Of a DNA stretch of 64,000 bases, positions 1-6,677 are shown one piece after another. Position 1 is the first letter of the stretch. Every line of letters begins with the position of its first letter. The translations under genes and the position numbers were made by a program. The stretch is from assembly GCA_035495315.1 (NCBI GenBank), contig DATJGF010000211.1:50175-114174 (forward strand), given 5' to 3'. The notes beneath the pieces are model-generated. The model had not been told where the DNA came from, did no database searches, and saw nothing but the letters and a program-made list of their open reading frames with translations. This DNA comes from DATJGF01 sp035495315. GTDB taxonomy: Bacteria > Verrucomicrobiota > Verrucomicrobiia > Limisphaerales > UBA8199.

Positions 1-2
1 AT

Positions 3-152
3 CGTTTAGTATCTGGTCAGAACGCCAACGACCTCCAAGAATTGTTTGAAAAGATCTGGACCAGTTTCAACAAAACCTTCACTCTCTTGTACTGCCATGG
101 AGCAAGCACAAAACTCGAATTGAATGGCTCTACTGCTGAGGAGCCAACGTAA
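3..152 (+). CDS. 3' end of an unidentified gene (truncated by window edge)
   Basis: The frame is open from the first bases of the window to a TAA at 150-152, about 49 residues. The peptide is mixed and protein-like, with an amphipathic stretch (NDLQELFEKIWTSF) and no low complexity. I do not recognise the family. It runs in the same direction as the RND transporter that follows about 110 bp downstream, so it could be the previous gene of the same unit. No Shine-Dalgarno or start is visible because the gene begins outside the window. It could also be a chance open frame. Confidence 0.35.
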   Translation, partial: RLVSGQNANDLQELFEKIWTSFNKTFTLLYCHGASTKLELNGSTAEEPT

Positions 153-237
153 ACCCGGCCTCCACCCCAACCTATCCAAGTGCCCGCTGACTGAATCCGC
201 GCGTGAGCGGCCGGTCGGGCTCGACGGTTGAGCAAAC

Positions 238-3048
238 TTGCTGCTGATAGTAACATCACATTTGATGAAGTCGTTGAATGAAAGCAGAAAGGGGCGTCTG
301 CTGCATTCCCTGGTAGAGGTGGTTTTTCGTCATCCCCGCTGGTTTTGTTATATTGAACTGCTGCTGGTTCTGGCCTGCCTTGCTTATACGAACACAGCCC
401 TGCAGTTCAGCACCGATAAGCACGATCTGATTTCGGTGCAGGAGTCTTACTGGCATCAATTCCTGCAATTTAAACGGGATTTCAACGTTCATGAGAACCT
501 GTTTGTCCTGGTCGAAAGCGGAAGCCGGGAAAAGAACCGTGAATTTGTGGAGCGGTTGGCGGCAAGGCTCCAGGGAGACGTGCAATTCGCCGATGTTTAT
601 TATCGGGCCGGACTAAAGCTGATGGGACCGAAGGCGCTACTATTTCTGCCTGAGGAAACGCTGGCTGGGTTGCAGCAACACCTGTTCACCAATCAGCTTT
701 TGTTTAAAACTTTTTCACGGGCGACAAACCTCGAGACCGTCTTTACCTTGGTCAACCGGCAATTCCGATTGGGGACTACGGCCCTCTCTGAAGGACCGAA
801 CGAAGACTTACTATCTCGAACGCTGCCCGCCTTGCAGCGGATTGTTGACAACGCCTCCGACTGCATCGAATCACAGGAAACTCCGCTAGCGCCCGATATC
901 ACCACCTTTTTGGGCAGTAATCAGGAACAGGATAGCCAGGAACTCTATCTCTCCTTTGACCGCGGCCGGATATATGTCTTGATCGCCCAGGCGAAGGATC
1001 CCAACCACGAAGACGCGGCCATCCTTCAGCTGCGCAAATGGATTGTCCGAACGCGGTCCGAAGTGCCTGGAGTCAATGTCGAAATCACCGGCGAACCAGT
1101 GTTGACGCACGATGAAATTGTGCAAGCCAGACAGGATACGGAAGTCGCTGCCCTTATGGCCTTGGCCCTCACGGCGTTTATTTTCATTGTCAGCTGCCGT
1201 GGTATCTTGAGGCCGTTGATGGCCACCCTTTGCCTGCTCATCGGCATTTGTTACACGCTGGGATTTGCGGCCCTGACGGTGGGCCGTTTGAACATTTTGA
1301 GCATCACTCTGGTGCCGATTTTGATCGGGTTGGCGATCGATTACGGGGTGCATTTGATTTTCCGTTATGAGGAAGAAGTTCGCCAAGGCCAGAGCCGCCG
1401 CGTCGCGATCGCCAAGGCACTGGGATTTACCGGGGTTGGCGTGATTACCAACGCCTTAACCATTGCCGGCGCCTTCTATATCATCGTGCTGACCGATTTC
1501 AAAGGGATGCGGGAGATGGGATTAATCGCTGGCAGCGGCGTCCTGGTGTGTCTCGTTCCGATGTTGACCCTATTGCCCATGCTCCTGGTGGGCCGCAAAC
1601 CGGACCTGCCAAAGCAACTGGCCGCGGGAGGCAAACAACGCCCACCCGATCCGCTGATGGTATCCCTGCGATCTTCTGCCCGCCCTGACTGGGGCTACAA
1701 CAGCCGACGAGCCCGCTTTGAGCAGCTTTATCTCAAGCGTCCCTGGTTGGTGCTGGTTTGCGGCGGGATCTTCACGATGTTCATGATCATTGGAGCCTTT
1801 AAGGTTCAGTTCGACTACAACCTGCTCCATTTGCAGAGCCGGGGTATGCCCGCCGTGCGAATGCAAACGCAGCTTGCCCGCGCGGGTTCACAGTCGCTGC
1901 TCTACTGCGCCGCGATAGCAGATTCGCTGCCCCAGGCGGCCGAATGGGAGCAACGCATTAATCAGCTCCCCTCGGTTGCCCGAGTGATTTCGCTGGTGAA
2001 GTACCTAACCGAAGATCAGGAACGAAAGCTGGTCTTAATCCATAAAATCAAAGAGGAGCTGGGTGCCATTGCCTTGCCTGAGTTGAATACCCAGCCAGTC
2101 GACCTTCCCAGTCTGAGCCAGACTCTCTTTTCGCTGAGCGGCTATCTCGGTCAGGCCATCGATACTCTCCACTTCCACGGGAACCATCCAGCATCGGAAG
2201 AGCTGCTGTGTTCGCTGCGCAATTCGGTCAACCGGTTGCGGCGATTAACGGCAAACGAGTTGCCCTCGACGGCCCGTAGACTCTCGACCTTCCAACAATT
2301 GTTGTTTGGTGATCTGCACGAAACCATTTCCCTCGTCGAACAGCAGGACGACCGTCAGCGACTGCGACCGGAAGATGTGCCGGCTTTCCTCCGTGGTTTC
2401 TTCATCAGTCCTTCGGGCAAGTTTCTGCTGCAGGTCTACGGCAAGGAGGATATTTGGCAACGAGATCCGCAGGAGAAGTTCATCCGAGAACTCAGATCGG
2501 TGGATCCGCAGGTGACCGGTTCGCCGGTGCAATTTTATGAATATACTTCTCGGCTCAAGCAGAATGTCCAAAAAGCGGCTCTTTACGCCACTGCCATTAT
2601 TGCGCTTCTGGTATTTCTCCATTTTCATCGCTTAAGTTCGGTGCTCCTGGCCCTATTACCGGTGGCAATCGGCTTTTGCTGGATGCTGGGTTTGATGGGC
2701 TGGCTGGGGATAGCCTTCAACTCCGTGAATATCGTGAGTTTGGTGCTGGTGATTGGCATTGGGGTTACGAACGGCGTCCATATCTTGAATCGATTTGCAG
2801 AGGAGCCCAACCCGAACATCCTCGCCAAGAGCACGGGCAAAGCAGTGCTGGTCTCGGCTCTCAATACCATGGCGGGCTTCGGGAGTTTGCTGGTAGCCAA
2901 GCATCAAGGCATAGCCAGTTTGGGTCTGGTCATGGCTATAGCCACCGGCACTTGCGTCATAGCTTCTCTGGCGTTGCTCCCCGCTATCCTAACCTTCCTC
3001 TGTCGGATTGGCTGGTGCCCCACCAAGCTTCCTAAAAAATGCGCTTGA
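238..3048 (+). CDS. RND/MMPL-family lipid transporter, HpnN-like
   Basis: This is an inner-membrane transporter of the RND superfamily (MMPL/HpnN branch), a group that moves hopanoids or other lipids towards the outer membrane. The 936 residues show the duplicated RND plan. One TM helix (about 36-56) is followed by a large periplasmic loop and a five-helix bundle (about 300-455) with the motif GLAIDYGVH. A second unit begins near residue 505, with a second loop and a last bundle (about 775-930) holding GIGVTNGVHILNRFAEE. The listed start is TTG; an ATG at 265 (MKSLNESRKG) removes nine residues and is equally plausible, as neither has a good ribosome site. No hopanoid-cyclase genes are near, so the cargo is open. 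Family assignment is firm; HpnN orthology is inferred. Confidence 0.85.
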   Translation: MLLIVTSHLMKSLNESRKGRLLHSLVEVVFRHPRWFCYIELLLVLACLAYTNTALQFSTDKHDLISVQESYWHQFLQFKRDFNVHENLFVLVESGSREKNREFVERLAARLQGDVQFADVYYRAGLKLMGPKALLFLPEETLAGLQQHLFTNQLLFKTFSRATNLETVFTLVNRQFRLGTTALSEGPNEDLLSRTLPALQRIVDNASDCIESQETPLAPDITTFLGSNQEQDSQELYLSFDRGRIYVLIAQAKDPNHEDAAILQLRKWIVRTRSEVPGVNVEITGEPVLTHDEIVQARQDTEVAALMALALTAFIFIVSCRGILRPLMATLCLLIGICYTLGFAALTVGRLNILSITLVPILIGLAIDYGVHLIFRYEEEVRQGQSRRVAIAKALGFTGVGVITNALTIAGAFYIIVLTDFKGMREMGLIAGSGVLVCLVPMLTLLPMLLVGRKPDLPKQLAAGGKQRPPDPLMVSLRSSARPDWGYNSRRARFEQLYLKRPWLVLVCGGIFTMFMIIGAFKVQFDYNLLHLQSRGMPAVRMQTQLARAGSQSLLYCAAIADSLPQAAEWEQRINQLPSVARVISLVKYLTEDQERKLVLIHKIKEELGAIALPELNTQPVDLPSLSQTLFSLSGYLGQAIDTLHFHGNHPASEELLCSLRNSVNRLRRLTANELPSTARRLSTFQQLLFGDLHETISLVEQQDDRQRLRPEDVPAFLRGFFISPSGKFLLQVYGKEDIWQRDPQEKFIRELRSVDPQVTGSPVQFYEYTSRLKQNVQKAALYATAIIALLVFLHFHRLSSVLLALLPVAIGFCWMLGLMGWLGIAFNSVNIVSLVLVIGIGVTNGVHILNRFAEEPNPNILAKSTGKAVLVSALNTMAGFGSLLVAKHQGIASLGLVMAIATGTCVIASLALLPAILTFLCRIGWCPTKLPKKCA

Positions 3049-3401
3049 GCAACAACCGGACTTGCGCCACCGCGGGGTCTGGGCTAAATCCATGGGCGCA
3101 TATAATTGGGGGTTCGTCTCAGGAAAAACACAGACGATTTATCCGTGGGATTCGTAGAAAAAGACCTACACCTCGGAGCCGCCGGTTTGGTTTCACGACA
3201 TCTTTCGCTCCGACGGAACGCCTTACCGCCCGGAGGAAATCTCTTTCATCCGCAGTGTGACTTTGACAAAAGCCACAAAACTGGCAGAGGCGCCTGTTTC
3301 CGATAATGCGGTGTTGACCAGGTAATCCGCTTGAATACTGCCCGATTTAGGCCTTCGGACTTTAGGGTTGTGTTCGGAGTTCGGTTTTCGACCCCCGGAA
3401 C
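3049..3401. other. intergenic stretch without a supported gene
   Basis: No convincing coding sequence on either strand. The only structure is a short-unit repeat tract at about 3354-3392 made of TTCGGA/TTCGGTTTTCG-like units. This is the same style of dispersed minisatellite seen at 56404-56456 and 56533-56561. It sits just beyond the 3' end of the minus-strand receiver gene, between convergent genes. Confidence 0.5.
3354..3392. repeat. short-unit dispersed repeat (TTCGGA/GTTCGG type)
   Basis: Degenerate tandem of TTCGG-containing units in a convergent intergenic space. Similar units recur near 56.4-56.6 kb on both strands. The resemblance is by eye and approximate. Confidence 0.4.
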
Positions 3402-3851
3402 TCAAATACTCGCGTGCGCGGCTTGGAGGTGTTCCATCCCGAAATCCCAAATCTGCCGAACGATTGTCTGCCAGCCTTCAAAGGCTGCCGGTTTTGGCAG
3501 GAAAACATTGGCACCCATTCCCAAAGCCGTTTCTATCGCGCCCTTGTAAGCAAAGGCGCTAAAGAGAATCACCGGCAACGACGAAAACGTCCGGGACGCC
3601 CGGCGCCATTCCAAAAACTCAATGCCGCCGGTCAGCCGCATGTCCAAATCCAGGATCACGAGATCGGGCAGCGGGTGCAAGGTTCGATCCGAATAACTAC
3701 CTCGGCCTTCGAGATAATAGGTCGCCAACCCCGCATCAGGCAATGTTTGCAGCCAGATATTGTACTCGCTGCGATCGACGGCAATGCCGAACAGGGCGGA
3801 ATCGTTGTGATCGTCGTCGACCAGCAGGACGTTTAATCGCGGCTGGATCAT
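3402..3851 (-). CDS. single-domain response regulator (receiver only)
   Basis: A 149-residue CheY-like receiver with no output domain. Acidic pocket D12-D13-D14 follows the first beta strand (VLLVDDDH). The phosphoacceptor is D68 in VILDLDM. The switch residue is S98 (ILFSAF) and the conserved lysine is K120 in the FLPKP motif. All residues needed for phosphorylation are therefore present. Stand-alone receivers of this kind usually pass phosphate to another protein or act by protein contact. No histidine kinase is encoded nearby, so the partner is unknown. It is monocistronic and convergent with the RND transporter gene. Confidence 0.85.
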   Translation of the reverse strand: MIQPRLNVLLVDDDHNDSALFGIAVDRSEYNIWLQTLPDAGLATYYLEGRGSYSDRTLHPLPDLVILDLDMRLTGGIEFLEWRRASRTFSSLPVILFSAFAYKGAIETALGMGANVFLPKPAAFEGWQTIVRQIWDFGMEHLQAAHASI

Positions 3852-3973
3852 AACCGATGCATATCAGCCATTAATGTCACAGGTGCATTGCGTTCAAATG
3901 GGACGGCTCGGGGATCGCATAAACCATGCCGCGCTGAAAATCAGCGAAATTGCCGATTGAGCTTTCCCCAGCA

Positions 3974-4010
3974 TGCGTGAATTTCACGCAGAACGCGTGA
4001 ATTTCACGCA
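3974..4010. promoter_or_regulatory. tandem 17-bp palindromes, operator-like
   Basis: TGCGTGAATTTCACGCA at 3974-3990 is a perfect palindrome around a central T. A second copy lies at 3994-4010, perfect over the inner 15 bp (3995-4009). The centres (3982 and 4002) are exactly 20 bp apart, close to two helical turns, as expected for cooperative binding of a dimeric regulator on one face of DNA. No gene start lies next to it: the closest are the receiver gene (start 3851, reading away) and the secreted-protein gene at 5.1 kb. The regulator is unknown. Confidence 0.45.
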
Positions 4011-4816
4011 TGTGCGCATTTTTATAGGCCAGGCCGTGCGCCAGTCGCTGTTCGAACGAAATGTCCAAGCTAAATACCTGCAGGCTAAGGATAGTCGATA
4101 CCGGCGGAGCGAAGCTGCGCGAACTGAGCTGGGGTCCTGTTTGCACCCCCTCGTAAATCCCGCAAGAAAGCCGCCTTAATTCAAACCGGTTGGGACTGAC
4201 ACAGCCGACGAAAAAAACTGCACAAGAGAGGGGACCGCCGCTGCGCTGAAGATTTTTAGGGGATTGGAGTTCAGATCTGAAATTGCCTCCTATCGTTAGA
4301 GTAACTCGAGTGTCGAGCTTTCGCAAAGGCAACCTGGCGGACGCAATAACACTCCAAAAACTGCCATTGTAAGCCCAAAACATGAGAAGCCGCCCGGGTC
4401 CTGTCGGCAGCTCGGTGTCTCCCCAAGGGGAATTGGAGTCCGCAGACTAGAACTCGTGACTCTTAAAGCCTGCCCAAAATGTGAGAAGGTACCGACAAAA
4501 AGCGGTTAGCCCATTTCGACTGAAGACTCAAAAGTGCTCGGCATGGATGCGGACACGCTGTTTGAACGCAGATTTTGCTGGCCGGCGCAGGACCGAGCCA
4601 GAGCCTGTCCCCCCTTAACGGCTCCTCGTAAATCCCCCGTCTTCACGGCCAGCGTATTTTCAACCTCGGCTGTCCGCATCCTTAGCCCTCTTGACGCCCC
4701 TTCTCCTGCCGCTCACAGGTACTTGGCGCAGACTGCGCCAATCATTCCCGACCAGCTCGGCAGATTGCGAATTGAGGGATACTCTCCTTGCTATGGTTGT
4801 GGGTTCCGAGGGCGAG

Positions 4817-4843
4817 CCCCGTCTTTTCCTGAAAAAGGCGGGG
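4817..4843. repeat. GC-rich hairpin with T/A-rich inner stem
   Basis: CCCCGTCTTTT (4817-4827) pairs with the complementary arm ending at 4843 (AAAAGGCGGGG), with one G:U-type mismatch and a short loop, and is flanked by GGCG/CCGCC. It lacks a following T-run on either strand, so a terminator role is unproven. It may be a member of a dispersed palindromic repeat family. Confidence 0.35.
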
Positions 4844-5083
4844 CCGCCTATTTCACCCCGGACTGGCGGGTGGTAGGCGAACAGGACTCGGGAGCAGGCG
4901 ACCACTGATCCCCTCCTCTGACGCGTTCCGTTTTGCGGACAAGTCCTCGCTTAGCCTAGGTTCTTTGTGGGTTCTCTTCCCCGTCTATATTCTCACTGTA
5001 GAGTTTTGCTGTAAAATTCCAGAGCGCTACCGGCTTGCGAAGGGTCAGCTTGAATGGGATGGCAGAATCTGCGAAAGTAACAA

Positions 5084-6676
5084 TTGTTGGCCGCTATGAA
5101 ATACCTCGCGGCATCAGCGCAGGAATATTCGATGTGCTCTGACACAGACAGGAAGGGAGCCCAAAGCACACAGGATCGGCGGCGGTTTAGCCCGCTGCGT
5201 TTGGGCCCTCCGCCCCGGCGCATTCTTCAAGGGGCCATCATCTGTGTAGCCGTCGTTGTCTTGCATACGGAAACCACCTGGGCAGGGGAGACGAATCGTG
5301 TTAGCTATACGTTACTGGGGGGAAGCTATCTCATCGACGATTGTTTGATCTGTGCCCGACCGACGATCGAGGAACCATTGCAGGGCACTTTCGATCTCGT
5401 ACTTCTGCAGGACACGCCGCCCTACACCAAATACGCGGTCCAAAACGTTGCCTTCTCCACCAGCTCAAGCACCTGGCTCCAACGCCAAATCAAAGGGGAT
5501 GGAGTCTACGTGCGTTTCGAAGAATTTGCTCTGTTGCAAGACATGAATCTTGCGCTGAATATCGAGGACCCATTCACAAACCGGCTCGCGTTCTTCACCA
5601 ACGATTCTTCAGCAGTGCAAAAGCCATTTCCACTCATCCAAGTTGACCTGCGCCAAACCAACGGCACCCTGTTGCAAGCTTTCTCGCTGCACCTTGTCGC
5701 CGCCCCTTTGCACGAACTTTGGCTCTCGACCACGCTGCCCTTCACTTCGACCAACCGATTTGCGCCGACCAACCAGATTAGCGCGGGCGATCTGATTTCC
5801 AATCGCGGTCGGGTCGTGAAGCGCAATAGCGACCTGGCAGGACCGCTCGGCATAATGCCAATTGTCCCTGATGTTGGGCTCGACGGCGTGCAGGTCACGA
5901 CCAACGGTGAAATCCTGTTTTCAATTCCGATTGACATCTTCAGCGAAACCCTCGGTCCCATCCAGCATGGTGATCTGCTGTCAAATAAGGGCATCATTAT
6001 AAAACGAAATCAGGATTTGCTGGCAGGTTTCGGCGTGGCGTCAACAACCCTCGATGCGGGTCTCGAAGGTTTCCAGGTGATGCCCACTGGCGAAATCCTC
6101 TTTTCAATTCAAACCAATGTCGTCGTGAGCAAAAGTCTCACGCTTGGCAGGGGCGACATTCTATCGGACCGAGGTCAGGTATATCTCACACACCAGCAGT
6201 TGTTAGGCAGTTTTCACATGGCCAATACCAATTACGATTTTGGGCTGCGGGCATTCTTTATTTGGCCAGGCGGCGAGGTCTGGTTCTCAGTCGAAGAAGG
6301 ATTCTCCGACGATGACCTTGGGAGCGTCCAGGCGGGCGATCTTTTAAGCAGTCTGGGCTACCGGGTTTTCCGCAACCAAGATCTCCTGGCCGCCTTTGCA
6401 CCGGCCGACCCGTCGCAAGACTACGGCTTGGACGCATTGTTTGTAGTGACAGACTTGACTCCCGCAAAGCCACCGCCGCAAATACAGTCGGCAACCTGGT
6501 CTCAGGGCGCGATTCATATGCAATGGGACGGCGAAGGCTCGGTTTTTCAGGTGGAACAAGCGCCGGATCTGAACGGAGAGTGGGTCCCTTTAAGTCCAAT
6601 TCTTCCGGCGCGATCGTATGATGTGAAATTCGATAAATCCCCTGGGAACTCTTTCTTTCGCCTGCGCCAATGGTAG
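5084..6676 (+). CDS. secreted protein with four 61-residue repeats
   Basis: Function unknown. A long, Arg-rich N-terminus precedes a hydrophobic segment (about residues 49-62), and a signal-peptide cleavage site is likely near TWAGE (about 65-69). Four repeats begin with G-D-(L/I)-(L/I)-S at residues 235, 296, 357 and 418, an exact 61-residue period. Each unit runs through R-N-x-D-L and D-x-G-L-(D/E/R) to a G-E-(I/V)-x-F-S end. This suggests consecutive beta-sheet modules or propeller blades. The C-terminus (FQVEQAPDLNGEWVPL ending FFRLRQW) resembles the tail common on verrucomicrobial exported proteins. The listed start is TTG; ATG at 5096 or 5132 is at least as likely. It ends 1 bp before the next gene frame, so the two may be co-transcribed. 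Confidence 0.75.
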   Translation: MLAAMKYLAASAQEYSMCSDTDRKGAQSTQDRRRFSPLRLGPPPRRILQGAIICVAVVVLHTETTWAGETNRVSYTLLGGSYLIDDCLICARPTIEEPLQGTFDLVLLQDTPPYTKYAVQNVAFSTSSSTWLQRQIKGDGVYVRFEEFALLQDMNLALNIEDPFTNRLAFFTNDSSAVQKPFPLIQVDLRQTNGTLLQAFSLHLVAAPLHELWLSTTLPFTSTNRFAPTNQISAGDLISNRGRVVKRNSDLAGPLGIMPIVPDVGLDGVQVTTNGEILFSIPIDIFSETLGPIQHGDLLSNKGIIIKRNQDLLAGFGVASTTLDAGLEGFQVMPTGEILFSIQTNVVVSKSLTLGRGDILSDRGQVYLTHQQLLGSFHMANTNYDFGLRAFFIWPGGEVWFSVEEGFSDDDLGSVQAGDLLSSLGYRVFRNQDLLAAFAPADPSQDYGLDALFVVTDLTPAKPPPQIQSATWSQGAIHMQWDGEGSVFQVEQAPDLNGEWVPLSPILPARSYDVKFDKSPGNSFFRLRQW

Positions 6677-6677
6677 G

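Larger units (their letters stand above)
3852..5083. other. 1.2 kb gene-poor region
   Basis: Open frames of 124-168 codons exist (4534-4908 plus strand, 3877-4383 minus strand), but their translations are compositionally poor and match nothing I recognise. The visible structure is a pair of palindromes at 3974-4010 and a GC-rich hairpin at 4817-4843. This may be a decayed locus or the regulatory region of the downstream secreted-protein gene. Confidence 0.5.

Noticed and set aside
3877..4383. 168-codon minus-strand open frame
   Set aside because: Biased composition with no motif; it contains the palindromes as REIHAF/VKFTHA, which argues for non-coding DNA.
4534..4908. 124-codon plus-strand open frame
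   Set aside because: No ribosome site, Pro/Arg/Ser-rich out-of-frame composition; overlaps a hairpin.
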